Shown: piece by piece, positions 52,789 to 62,800 of the stretch
How positions within the stretch are numbered: position 1 is the first letter of the stretch
Layout of the letters: every line of letters starts with the position of its first letter
DNA from: JACPUX01 sp964517465
GTDB taxonomy: Bacteria > Pseudomonadota > Gammaproteobacteria > Burkholderiales > Casimicrobiaceae
Assembly: GCA_964517465.1 (NCBI GenBank)
Contig: CAZFEK010000012.1
Location: forward strand, 1 to 64,000
Direction of reading: 5' to 3'
Length of the DNA stretch: 64,000 bases
The notes under the pieces: model-generated
Told to the model about the DNA's origin: nothing
The model's database searches: none
Seen by the model: the letters and a program-made list of their open reading frames with translations, nothing else
Program-made: the position numbers and the translations under genes

Positions 52789-53810
52789 CCCGATAGGCCG
52801 GCGTCGGTGAAAGCGTCGGCAAAATAGTCCTCCGGGGCGAGGCCTTGACGCTGGAAAGCCTCGCGCGCGGCTGCAATCATCGCCGCGCTGCCGCAAACAT
52901 ACACTTCCTGGCCCGAGAGATCGGGATAGTCCTCGAGCAACGCCTCATGCACCAGACCGCGCCGGCCCTGCCACGCCGCATCGCCGGGTTCGGAAATCAC
53001 CGGTGTGAACCGAAACTGCGCTGCTTGGATCTGCGCCCAAGCCCGAGGCAAGTCGAGCAGGTAAAGCTCTTGCTCACGCCGCGCACCCCAGTAGAGATGC
53101 AGCGACTTCGGGTTTCGGGTGTGCAAGGCGTGGGCGATGATGCTCTTGAATGGCGCAAATCCCGTGCTGCCGGCGACAAGAAGCGCGGGTTTGCCGGAGT
53201 CGGACCGCAAACCAAAGCGGCCGTAGGGTCCTTCGAGGCGCAGAATTTCCCGCCCTTTGGCCTCCTTGAACAACCATTCGGAGAACGCACCCCCGGGATG
53301 ATAGCGCACGTGCAATTCGAGCAGCGCTTGCTCGTGCGGCGCATGAGCAAGCGAATAGCTGCGCCGCCGCCCGTCGCGCAGAATGAGGTCGATGAACTGC
53401 CCGGGCGAAAAATCGAGGCTTTCGGCCGCAGGCAGGCGCAGGGTCACCCGCATGACCTCGGGGCTCAAGCGCTCCAAATGCTCGACGCGTGCCGGAAGTT
53501 TCTTCGCCTGCCGCTCAAAGTCTGCGGCGCGTTCCGGCACTTCGATCTGGACCTCGCCCACGGCTCGGGCGACACAAAGCAGGACGTACCCCGCGGCACG
53601 CTCTGCTGCGTTCAACGCCTTTTCCGACTCAGGCCCAGGGACCACCTCACCCGATACCACTTTCGCTTTGCAGGCGCCACAATCTCCGGTGCGACAGTTA
53701 TAGGGCAATCGCAGGCCCGCCCGGAGGCCCGCGGCAAGAACGCTTTCTTCGGTTGCACAGTCGAAACTGCGTCCGCTGGAAATTATGGTAATCTGCGCCG
53801 CCATAGTCAT
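52785..53810 (-). CDS. AscD-like ferredoxin/NAD(P)H reductase
   Basis: 341 residues: an N-terminal plant-type 2Fe-2S domain (YNCRTGDCGACKAKV, then VLLCVARA, four cysteines), a flavin domain (RRSYSLAHAPHE) and an NAD domain (ALLVAGSTGFAPFKSII, VYVCGSAAMIAAAREAF). This is the CDP-6-deoxy-delta-3,4-glucoseen-reductase-like family common beside ubi genes in betaproteobacteria, where the sugar activity is doubtful. It may feed electrons to a hydroxylase. The start is divergent from the epimerase gene 210 bases away. Confidence 0.88.
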   Translation of the reverse strand: MTMAAQITIISSGRSFDCATEESVLAAGLRAGLRLPYNCRTGDCGACKAKVVSGEVVPGPESEKALNAAERAAGYVLLCVARAVGEVQIEVPERAADFERQAKKLPARVEHLERLSPEVMRVTLRLPAAESLDFSPGQFIDLILRDGRRRSYSLAHAPHEQALLELHVRYHPGGAFSEWLFKEAKGREILRLEGPYGRFGLRSDSGKPALLVAGSTGFAPFKSIIAHALHTRNPKSLHLYWGARREQELYLLDLPRAWAQIQAAQFRFTPVISEPGDAAWQGRRGLVHEALLEDYPDLSGQEVYVCGSAAMIAAAREAFQRQGLAPEDYFADAFTDAGLSG

Positions 53811-53811
53811 T

Positions 53812-54012
53812 GAGGCCTCAAGTCTTCACATTCTGGAAGAAGAAATGGATCGAAGAGCCGCTTATTGGGGATCAACAAGGGAGCGCAGTTTCGTCTTCCT
53901 GGCGAGAGTTATGCCAGGGGCTTCCCCCCTCGTACCGGCGGGGATTTGTTCTCGGTTGGCCATGGTGCGGCGATCCTCTTTGATTCCGGCTTTGCCGGAT
54001 TAAGGCCTTGAG
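53812..54012 (+). repeat. Degenerate interspersed element, copy D
   Basis: It begins GAGGCCTCAAGTCTTCAC, continues through TGGATCGAAGAGCCG, AACAAGGGAGCGC, GGGGCTTCCCCCCTC, GCGGCGATCCTC and TGATTCCGGCTTTGCCGG, and ends TTAAGGCCTTGAG. It matches copy C block for block and copy A in its last 40 bases. It fills nearly all of the 210-base divergent gap between the AscD-like and epimerase genes, so their promoters must overlap it. Confidence 0.65.
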
Positions 54013-54020
54013 TCGAAATC

Positions 54021-54923
54021 GTGGCCAGGATATTACTGGTGGGTTGCGGAGACATCGCGCGACGCGTCGCCCGCCGGCTTGCGCCGCGCCACCGGATTTA
54101 CGGTCTCGCGCACAGCGCCGATCAGGCGGCGAGCTTGCGGCCCTTGGGTGTTACCCCGGTGCCGGGCGACCTCGACCGACTGGCTACGCTTTCGCGCCTC
54201 CGCGTGTCGCCCGAAGTGGTGTTCCATTTCGCACCCCCTCCTTCGGTCGGCGAAAGCGACACCCGAACCGTGCGCCTCTTGGCCGCTTTGGCACGGGCAA
54301 AAAGCTTACCACGACACCTCATCTACATCAGCACCTCGGGTGTATACGGCGACCGCCAGGGCGACCGGGTGGATGAAACGGCCGCGCTCGCCGCGCGCTC
54401 GGCGCGGGCGCTCAGGCGAGTCGCGGCGGAAGAAAGTTTGCGGCGCTTTTGTGCGCGCCACGGCGTGGCGCTGGCGATTTTGCGCGCCCCCGGCATTTAT
54501 GCTGAGGATAGGCTGCCGCTCGATCGCTTGCGCGCAGGCACACCGGTGCTGTTTGCCGATGAAGATGTCTATACCAATCACGTGCACGCCGAAGACCTTG
54601 CGCGCGCCGCCATCGCAGCCTGGCGCTTCGCCCGCGGCGGACGGACCTTCAACGCCTGCGACGACGCCGCCTGGCGCATGGGCGAATGGTTCGATCGCCT
54701 GGCCGATGCCTTCGACTTGCCACGTCCGCCGCGCATTTCCCGCGCTGCGGCGCCTTCCCGAATCTCCGCCCTGCAATGGTCTTTCATGAATGAATCGCGG
54801 CGCCTGGTAAACCTCAGACTCAAGAACGAGCTGCATCTGCGGCTCGAGTATCCCACACCGGAGACACTGCTTGCACGCCTCGCGCCCCAGCAGAAGCAGC
54901 ACAGACAAGGAAGGTTATTGTGA
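54021..54923 (+). CDS. NAD-dependent epimerase/dehydratase (YeeZ-like)
   Basis: 300 residues. ILLVGCGDIARRVARRLA is a Rossmann dinucleotide motif, LIYISTSGVYGDRQGDRVDE the second-strand region, and LRAPGIYAEDRLPLDRLRAG a typical SDR substrate-loop segment. The family is common but the substrate is unknown. The GTG start is just downstream of the interspersed element. Its TGA overlaps the ubiA ATG (TGATG), so translation is coupled. Confidence 0.82.
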   Translation: MARILLVGCGDIARRVARRLAPRHRIYGLAHSADQAASLRPLGVTPVPGDLDRLATLSRLRVSPEVVFHFAPPPSVGESDTRTVRLLAALARAKSLPRHLIYISTSGVYGDRQGDRVDETAALAARSARALRRVAAEESLRRFCARHGVALAILRAPGIYAEDRLPLDRLRAGTPVLFADEDVYTNHVHAEDLARAAIAAWRFARGGRTFNACDDAAWRMGEWFDRLADAFDLPRPPRISRAAAPSRISALQWSFMNESRRLVNLRLKNELHLRLEYPTPETLLARLAPQQKQHRQGRLL

Positions 54924-55816
54924 TGACTTGGGCTATAGTCCGTCAGCGTCTGAATGCCTACGAGCGCCTGGTGCGCCTCGACAAACCCATCGGCATTTTG
55001 CTTTTGCTCTGGCCTACGCTCTGGGCGCTGTGGATCGCCTCCGACGGGCGGCCGGGTGCCGCGATGATCTGGATATTCGTATTGGGAACGGCGCTGATGC
55101 GCTCCTCAGGCTGCGCCGTCAACGATTGGGCCGATCGCAATTTCGACGGCCACGTCAAACGCACCGCCGCACGCCCGCTCGCCCAAGGCGAAATTGCGCC
55201 TTGGGAGGCGCTGGCCGTGGCCGCGGTGCTGGCCCTGTGTTCCTTCCTGCTCATCTTGCCGCTGCATTGGCGGGCGATTTGGCTATCCCTACCCGCCCTT
55301 CTGATCGCCATCACCTACCCCTTCACCAAACGCTTCTTTGCCTTGCCCCAGGCCTATCTCGGCATCGCCTTTGGCTTCGGCATACCGATGGCCTTTGCCG
55401 CGCAAGTGCATGGTCTGCCGCTTTTGGCTTGGCTCCTGCTCGGCGCCAACATCTGCTGGACGCTGGCTTACGACACCGAATACGCCATGGTGGACCGCGA
55501 TGACGACATCAAGATCGGCATCCGCACCTCGGCCCTCACCTTCGGCCAGTACGACGTTGCCGCGGTGATGCTTTTCTATGCCCTCTTTCTGGCCATCATG
55601 GCCGGCATAGGCGCCGGCATCGGCCTGGGGCTCATCTATTACGCCGGTTTGCTGGCCGCCGGCGGCATCGCGTTATACCATTACCGCCTGATTCGCCACC
55701 GCGAACGCATGGCCTGCTTCAAGGCCTTCAGGCACAACAACTGGCTGGGATTCGCGGTGTTCATGGGGGTGGTGCTCGATTACGGCCTGGGGCGGGGGGC
55801 CTGGCCAAAATTCTGA
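54923..55816 (+). CDS. ubiA: 4-hydroxybenzoate polyprenyltransferase
   Basis: 297 residues with about eight transmembrane helices. CAVNDWADRNFDGHVKRTAARPL holds the first Asp-rich prenyl-diphosphate motif (NDxxDxxxD), and LAYDTEYAMVDRDDDIKIG the second. LVRLDKPIGILLLLWPTLWALW is the family's N-terminus. It attaches the polyprenyl tail to 4-hydroxybenzoate in ubiquinone synthesis at the inner membrane. Confidence 0.96.
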   Translation: MTWAIVRQRLNAYERLVRLDKPIGILLLLWPTLWALWIASDGRPGAAMIWIFVLGTALMRSSGCAVNDWADRNFDGHVKRTAARPLAQGEIAPWEALAVAAVLALCSFLLILPLHWRAIWLSLPALLIAITYPFTKRFFALPQAYLGIAFGFGIPMAFAAQVHGLPLLAWLLLGANICWTLAYDTEYAMVDRDDDIKIGIRTSALTFGQYDVAAVMLFYALFLAIMAGIGAGIGLGLIYYAGLLAAGGIALYHYRLIRHRERMACFKAFRHNNWLGFAVFMGVVLDYGLGRGAWPKF

Positions 55817-56003
55817 ACTCGACGCTGGCGATCACAAAAATCAGAAAACGCCGTTGAACCCGCGGTGCCTGCGGTGCTAGGATGGCCGGGCATCACCAAA
55901 CAGGAGACATTTCCACCCCAAACGAATTTTTGTTCACCCAGACTGCGTGCCGATCATGAATCAAGAAAGGCGCACGCAGCCGCAGCTCGGGAGGTTTCCC
56001 ACC

Positions 56004-59000
56004 ATGGCCACGATCTCTCCGCGCGCCCGCCAACTTTTTGCTGCGGGACGGCATACCGGTTCCACCCCCCGGACCTTGCGTCTTCTGTGGTTCGCGTTCT
56101 TGGCACTGGCCTCGGCGCCGCATGTCCACGTCCATGCTGCGCAGGTGGTCGCCGGAGGCGATCACAGCTTCCTGGTGCGCGACGACGGCACGCTCTGGGC
56201 CTGGGGCGACAATGAATTCGCCCAACTGGGCGAGGGCAGCAGCTTGGCTCGCGCCGTGCCAACGAAGATCTTGTTCGGCGCCAGCACGGTCGCCACCGGA
56301 CCCTACCATAGCCTGGCGCTGAAGGGCGACGGCAGCTTGTGGAGTTGGGGTTTCAACGGCGCGGGGCAACTGGGCAGCGGCGGCACGGCAGATCAAACCC
56401 TGCCGGCGCAAGTGCTGACCGGCGTGGGAGCGATCGCAGTCTCACGCTTGGCCAGTTTCGCCGTCAAGACCGACGGCACCTTGTGGGCTTGGGGCAACAA
56501 CGAAGCCGGGCAACTGGGCGACGGCACCTCCGTCACGCGTTCCACTCCGGTACAAGTGATGAGCGGGGTGCGCGCGATCTTCGCCGCGGGTGATTCCACC
56601 TACGCGATCAAAACCGACAGCACGCTCTGGGCCTGGGGAGACAACGGCCAGGGCCAACTGGGCAACGGGAACAACACCTCGCAGAGTGCGCCCGTGCAGG
56701 TGATGAGCGGGGTGGCGAGCGTGGCCGCTTCCGGGCTCAGCGCTTTTGCCCTGAAGACCGACGGCACGCTGTGGGCCTGGGGCAATAACGACTGGGGGCA
56801 GCTGGGCAATGGCAACAGCACCAGCCGCAATACGCCGGTTCAAGTGATGAGCGCAGTGAAGGGCGCGGCGGCAGGCGGCTCGGCCAGTTATGCGGTGAAG
56901 ACCGACGACACGCTCTGGAGCTGGGGCGCCAACGATTGGGGCCAACTGGGCGACAGCGGCGCCAACCGCGCCAGCCCCGCGCAGGTATTGAGCGGGGTAG
57001 TGAGTGTCGCGGCCGGTTTGGGGCACGCTTTGGCCCTGCGCAGCGACGGCCAGGCGTGGTCCTGGGGCAACAATGCCTTTGGCCAATTGGGCGACGGCAG
57101 CACCCTCAGCCGCGGTCTTCCGGTGTTTCCCCTCGATGGCGCGCAGGCCCTGGCTGCAGGCGCCCTGCATGCGCTGGCGGTGAAGGCCGACGGCAGTCTT
57201 TGGGCCTGGGGGGACAACGCCTTCGGGCAATTGGGCGATGGCACCCAAACCGCCCGCGAAAATCCGACGCAAGTGCTCACCGGCGTGCGCAATGCCGCCG
57301 CCGGGATGAATTTTTCACTGGCGCGCAAAGCCGACGGAAGCCTCTGGGCCTGGGGCGAAAACGCCAGCGGGCAACTGGGGGACGGCGGTACGACGCCGCG
57401 CAGCGCGCCGGCGCAAGTGGCTACCGGCATCAACGACATGGCCGCCGGTTATTCGCACGGATTGGCGATAAAGAGTGACGCCAGCCTCTGGGCCTGGGGT
57501 GAAAACACCTGGGGTCAGGTTGGCGACGGCTCGACCACCAACCGCTCCACGCCGGTGCAAGTGCTCACCGGCGTTCGCGCTGCGGCAGCCGGCTCGGCAC
57601 ACAGCCTGGCCGTGAAAACCGACGGCAGCCTTTGGGCCTGGGGTGCCAACAATGACGGCCAATTGGGAGACGGCAGCAACCTCGACCGGCACGCGCCGGT
57701 GCAAATATCGAGCAATGTGCTCGCTATCGCCGCCGGCGAGAACTTCTCCTTGGCACTCAAAACCGACGGCAGCCTCTGGAGTTGGGGCGCCAACTACCAA
57801 GGACAGCTGGGCGATGGAAGTCTGGTAACGCGTTCGAGCCCGGCCCCCATTTTGAGCGGCGTTGCCGCGATCGCTGCGGGCAACCGCTACGCCTTGGCAC
57901 AGAAAAGCGACGGCACGATCTGGGCCTGGGGCTCCAATGCCTATCAGGCGCTGGGAACGGGCGCCGCTGACCAGGAGCTGCGGCCGCGGCAAAACCATTT
58001 CTTGCGTCCGTTCCAGGCGCTGGGCGCGGGTTGGCACCATGCCCTGGGACTCTTGCCCGATGGGCGTATCGCCGCCTGGGGCGCCAAACTTGGGGCCACC
58101 AGCCGGGCCGCACCGGGCCGGGTGCAGGATCCGCTGGCCCCCTATTCCGGGGCGGTTTTAGTGAGCGAACATTACAACCCCAACATCCGCAACGGCGCCG
58201 GGCGTCAAGGCATAGGCCATTACTTCATCACCGCCGGTGCGGCGGAGCGCGCCGCAATCGCCTCGGGTGCGGCAGGCCCTGGGTGGACCGACACCGGGCG
58301 CAGCTTTCGTGCTTGGGAGTCGAGCGTCGGCGCGCCGGGGGGGGCCGCAGGGGTGTGCCGCTTCTACGCCGCGGAGCCCAACAGCCACTTTTACACTGCC
58401 GGTGCTGGTGAATGCGAAGCCTTGAAGGCCGCCAACCCGACCAACAACCCGGCACTGGGGTGGGCTTACGAAGGCATCGCTTTCTACACGGCCCTGCCGG
58501 GGAGCGCCGGCTGTACAGGCAATTATTTCCCGGTCTACCGTGCCTACAACAACCGCTTCGGCCCTCCGGCCAGCAATGACGGCAATCATCGCCTGACGCC
58601 CAGCTACAACGACCATCGCCGTGGCATACGCTTTCTGGGTTATGTAGACGAGGGCATCGCCTTCTGTTCCCCCGCCAGCCCCTACCCCGGGGGCGACCTC
58701 CAGGCGAGTTTCACCTACCCGGGCGCCACGGCCCAGGCCAACAGCGGCCTCAGCGCCGAGTTCTTGTTCAGTAACAACGGTCCGGGTGCGGCCGACGGGG
58801 GCACCTTGTTCGCCGTGCTGCCCGGCGAGGTGAACAACTGGGTCGTCACCTGCGCCGCGCGTCAGGGCGCGGTTTGCCCGGCCGCCAGCAGCCTGGAACC
58901 TGCCGCGCTCAAGAGCGGCATCCGTTTGGTCTCTTGGCCGGCCGGCGGCGGGCTCACTTTGTCGGCAAGCGGCACCGCACCGGCGGCAAACTCGGGTGCC

Positions 59001-59696
59001 GATGTCACGCTCAATTTTGCCGCCAGCGTTTTGCCGGCGAGCGGCTGGGCTGACGCCAATCTCGCCAACAATACGCCCCCGCTGGGACAAACGGTGATCG
59101 GAGCCAGCAATGTCTGCAATTTCGTGGTGAGCCCCGGTTACCTCTCCTTGAGCGCGGCCGCACAGACGCCCCATTTGGCGATCAACGTCGGCCAAGGCTG
59201 CGCCTGGTCGGCCGCGAGCGGCGCGCCGTGGATCACCGTGGGCAGCGGTGGCAGCGGCCCGGGCAGCCTGAGCGTCGACGTTGCCGCCAACACCGCGAGC
59301 ACCGAACGCACCGGCAGTCTCGAAATTGCCGGACAACCGGTGTTGATTCGGCAAGCCGCGATTGCGCCCACCCCCGCGCCCCGCTGCAGCGAACTGCGCT
59401 TCTCGCGCACCGGGGACCAAGTCGCCGCAGGCTGGGTGACCACCGCCATACTGCTGGAGGTGATCGTCGACACAAGCTGCGTGTGGCAAGCCACCAGCCA
59501 AGCGCCCTGGATCACCATCGTTTCCGGCGGCTCCGGGCAGGGCAATGGCACCCTGGCTTATCGGGCGGATGCCAACCCCAGCGACAGCCCTCGGGTGGGC
59601 AACATACAGGTGGGAACCGCGACTTTTACGGTCACGCAATTCGGTGCCAGCGAAGGGCCGGGGGGCGACGGTGGCGGCGATGGCGGAGGGGAATGA
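56004..59696 (+). CDS. Giant secreted RCC1-repeat / DUF5648 / BACON protein, paralogue A
   Basis: 1230 residues. A signal peptide (LRLLWFAFLALASAPHVHVHA) is followed by 14 RCC1-type repeats (~residues 47-697, each ~48 long with an LWAWG core), enough for two seven-bladed beta-propellers. DUF5648 follows (~719-890: HYFITAG, GPGWTDTGRSF, CRFYAAEPNSHFYTAG), then a DUF11-like segment (~895-1032), two BACON-like domains (~1037-1214: CAWSAASGAPWITVGSG and CVWQATSQAPWITIVSG) and a glycine/acid tail. The ATG at 56004 has GGGAGG upstream; an earlier ATG at 55956 has none. It should be exported as an adhesin- or binding-type protein; no membrane anchor is seen. Confidence 0.88.
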   Translation: MATISPRARQLFAAGRHTGSTPRTLRLLWFAFLALASAPHVHVHAAQVVAGGDHSFLVRDDGTLWAWGDNEFAQLGEGSSLARAVPTKILFGASTVATGPYHSLALKGDGSLWSWGFNGAGQLGSGGTADQTLPAQVLTGVGAIAVSRLASFAVKTDGTLWAWGNNEAGQLGDGTSVTRSTPVQVMSGVRAIFAAGDSTYAIKTDSTLWAWGDNGQGQLGNGNNTSQSAPVQVMSGVASVAASGLSAFALKTDGTLWAWGNNDWGQLGNGNSTSRNTPVQVMSAVKGAAAGGSASYAVKTDDTLWSWGANDWGQLGDSGANRASPAQVLSGVVSVAAGLGHALALRSDGQAWSWGNNAFGQLGDGSTLSRGLPVFPLDGAQALAAGALHALAVKADGSLWAWGDNAFGQLGDGTQTARENPTQVLTGVRNAAAGMNFSLARKADGSLWAWGENASGQLGDGGTTPRSAPAQVATGINDMAAGYSHGLAIKSDASLWAWGENTWGQVGDGSTTNRSTPVQVLTGVRAAAAGSAHSLAVKTDGSLWAWGANNDGQLGDGSNLDRHAPVQISSNVLAIAAGENFSLALKTDGSLWSWGANYQGQLGDGSLVTRSSPAPILSGVAAIAAGNRYALAQKSDGTIWAWGSNAYQALGTGAADQELRPRQNHFLRPFQALGAGWHHALGLLPDGRIAAWGAKLGATSRAAPGRVQDPLAPYSGAVLVSEHYNPNIRNGAGRQGIGHYFITAGAAERAAIASGAAGPGWTDTGRSFRAWESSVGAPGGAAGVCRFYAAEPNSHFYTAGAGECEALKAANPTNNPALGWAYEGIAFYTALPGSAGCTGNYFPVYRAYNNRFGPPASNDGNHRLTPSYNDHRRGIRFLGYVDEGIAFCSPASPYPGGDLQASFTYPGATAQANSGLSAEFLFSNNGPGAADGGTLFAVLPGEVNNWVVTCAARQGAVCPAASSLEPAALKSGIRLVSWPAGGGLTLSASGTAPAANSGADVTLNFAASVLPASGWADANLANNTPPLGQTVIGASNVCNFVVSPGYLSLSAAAQTPHLAINVGQGCAWSAASGAPWITVGSGGSGPGSLSVDVAANTASTERTGSLEIAGQPVLIRQAAIAPTPAPRCSELRFSRTGDQVAAGWVTTAILLEVIVDTSCVWQATSQAPWITIVSGGSGQGNGTLAYRADANPSDSPRVGNIQVGTATFTVTQFGASEGPGGDGGGDGGGE
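56139..58095 (+). repeat. Internal tandem repeats encoding 14 RCC1 units
   Basis: About 14 units of roughly 140-150 bp, each containing a variant of TGGGCCTGGGG (encoding WAWG) plus CAACTGGGCGAC (QLGD). They are diverged at the DNA level but could support unequal crossing-over and length variation. Confidence 0.8.
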
Positions 59697-59781
59697 GCGC
59701 GAGACTCCGACCGGTTCTCGCCTAGTCGACTAAAGCCGCGGCGGGTGCGGCGCGTGCTGCATGAAAACCGGCACGCGCCGC
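59664..59781. repeat. 118-bp perfect direct repeat, left copy
   Basis: Identical base for base to 63559-63676. It covers the last 11 codons of paralogue A, the intergenic spacer and 52 bases that correspond to the 3' end of amrS. Sequence similarity drops immediately outside both ends. Confidence 0.95.
59730..59781 (-). pseudogene. Duplicated 3' scrap of amrS
   Basis: The reverse strand encodes RVPVFMQHAPHPPRL followed by a stop, the same C-terminus as the amrS gene at the right edge, but nothing of the gene remains upstream of it. It is part of the 118-bp repeat. Confidence 0.85.
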
Positions 59782-59856
59782 TTCCAATCGAACCCCGAAC
59801 CCGGCCGGACTTAACAGAAGACGGTCGGCGCTCAGCATTCTGAAGGAGTGCTCGAC

Positions 59857-62800
59857 ATGCTCCGGACCCATCTCCCAGTTGACACACAAAATCGCGCGCA
59901 CCGCCATTCGTGCCGACACAGTCTAAAACTTTTGCTGCTCCTGGTGGGAGCACTCTTAGGCGGCGGCGTTCACGCGGCGCAGATCGCCGCGGGCGACAGC
60001 CACGCCTTGCTGGTGCGCGACGACGGCACCCTGTGGGCTTGGGGTAACAACTTCCAATGGCAGCTCGGCGATGGGTCCCAAACACCGCGCTCCTCACCAA
60101 CCCGCATTCTGAACGAGGTTCAGCTCGCGGCAGGCGGTGGAGAACACACCCTTGCCCTGCGACGTGACGCCACGCTTTGGGCTTGGGGCAACAACGCCTC
60201 AGGGCAAATCGGCGATGGCGGCACGACGGCGCGCAGCACGCCAGCGCCGATTCTGGGTGGCGTTGTCGCAGTGGCGGCGGGATGGGCTCATTCTCTGGCT
60301 TTGCGCGCCGATGGCACGCTCTGGGCTTGGGGCGAAAACGCGTGGGGACAACTGGGGGACGGTAGCAGCACCAATCGTCTCTTGCCGATTCAGATCCTGC
60401 GCGACATCCGCGCTCTCACGGCCGGAGAGGATTTCGGCCTGGCCATCGACAAGGATGGGGGTTTATGGAGTTGGGGGCAAAACGGCATCGGGCAGTTGGG
60501 CGACGGCACGTTGACGCGACGCCACAGCCCAGTGCGCGTCGCCCTAACCGATGTGAAGGCTGTCGCTGCAGGGCAGAACTACTCCCTGGCGCTGCAGAAT
60601 GACGGCTCCGTGTGGGCTTGGGGTGCAAATGGGGTGGGGCAGCTCTGCTCAGGGAGTTCGGAAAACTCCTCCGTGCCGATCAAGGTTTTCAACAACATCC
60701 GGGCAATCGGGACTCGCGGGCGGACGAGTTATTTCATTGACCGCAGCGACACCCTCTGGGCCTGTGGGCTCAATGATTGGGGGAGCGTGGGAGACGGTAC
60801 AACGCAGAACCGCAATACGCCGGTCAAGGTCTTGGAAGGCGTGCATAGCATCGCAGCCGGGAAAGCGTTTGTGCTCGTCCAGCGCACGAGCGGAGAAGTG
60901 TGGGCTTGGGGCAGAAATCAATACGGCCAACTGAGCGACGCCGAAACACTGAGCCGCGGCGCGCCCTACTACACGTTGAGCAACGTTCAGAAAGTCACCG
61001 CGGGCGGATACCAAACTTTCGCCCTTCATGCCGACGGCAACCTCTGGGGCTGGGGCGGAAACTGGCGTGGCCAGATGGGACGCGGGATGATTTCCGAGAG
61101 CGAGGGTCCGGCCCTGGTGATGACCGGAGTCAAAGCGGCGAGCGCTGGTCGGGAGCACACGCTGGTCTTGGCTCAGAACGGCACTTTGTGGGCCTTTGGC
61201 GGGAACGATTTCGGCCAGCTTGGCACCGGCGGTAGCCAGGCGGAAGAAACCCGGCCAATACGCATCATGGACGAGGTTCGCGACATCGCCGCCTGTGGTG
61301 TCCACAGCCTTGCCCTCAAAGCCGATGGCAGCCTATGGGCCTGGGGCAACAACAACGCTGGCGAGCTCGGCCTGGGGCATACGCAGGAGCAAGCTGTTCC
61401 CGCGCAGGTGCCACTAACTGGGGTGCTTTTCGTCGGCTGCGGGGACGGCTACTCCCTGGCGCTCAAATCCGACGGGACGCTCTGGAGCTGGGGCGCAAAC
61501 TGGGACGGCCAGCTGGGGGACGGCACATTAACCGATCGCGCCACGCCGCAACAAATCCTCGACAACGTGCAGACCGTGTTCCCCGGCCTCTACCATGCCT
61601 TCGCGCTGCGCGCGGACGGCACGCTATGGGCTTGGGGTTACGGAGGGGCCCTGGGCACAGGGAACGGCGAGACCCAGCCTCGCCCCGTGCCGATTGCCCT
61701 TGCCGGCGTTCGATCTCTTGCCGCGGGCACCGTTATTTCACTTGCCATGCGCACCGATGGCAGCGTGTGGACCTGGGGCTGGAACTTCCAGCAAACGCTT
61801 GGCCCTGGTTCTCCGGAAACCCAAACCGTGCCGGCGCAAAACGTATATCTGCACAACTTGCGGGAAGTGGCCGCCGGGGCTTCACATTTCGCCGCGCTTA
61901 CCGAAAACGGGCGAGTTGCCACCTGGGGCGCCAATCGCTACGGTCAACTCGGCTTGCCGCGCACGCTCTTTTCTCCATCGCCAAGGAAAATCAAAGACCC
62001 CTGGGCAGACTTCGCCAACACGGCACTGGTGAGCGAATATTTCAATCCAGACATACGCAATGCGGCGGGAGCCTCCGGCATCGGCCACCACTTCGTGACC
62101 AGCAGCGCGGCCGAGCGTTCGGCGATAGAAGCCAACATGGCTGGCCCGGGCTGGTCGCTCACCGCTCGGCATTTCCGCGCCTGGAACTCGCCCGCCCTGG
62201 CGCCGGTGGGAGCTGGCGGCGTATGTCGCTTTTATGCCGCAGAGCCCAATAGCCACTTCTATACCGCTCACGCCGGGGAATGCGAATCCTTGCGGAATCT
62301 GAACCCCAGCAACGACCCGCGGCGCGGTTGGGCCTACGAGGGAGTAGCCTTTTTTGCCATGCCTCCCCTTTCGAGTGGCTGCTCAATGGGTTATCACCCA
62401 ATCTACCGCAGCTACAACAATCGTTATGGACCGCCCGCCAGCAACGACGGCAACCACCGTCTCACGCCAAGCTTCAATGATCATCGGCGCGCAGTCGTTC
62501 ACCTGGGGTATGTGGACGAGGGGATCGCATTCTGCACACCCGCCAGCCCGGAGCCCGGGGGCGACCTGCACGCGACCTTGAGTTATCCTGGGGCAAGCGC
62601 GCAAAGCGGTCAGAGTATCGGTGCAGAATTTGTCTTCAGCAACGCCGGGCCGGGCGCCGGCGATGGCGGGGTGATCTACGCGGCGCTGCCGCCGGAGGTC
62701 ACCGACTGGAGTCTCGCCTGTCAGGGGCTGGGCGGAATGACCTGCCCAAACCCGGCGTCGCTGACACCCAGTGAGTTGCGCAAGGGACTGACCATCACGG

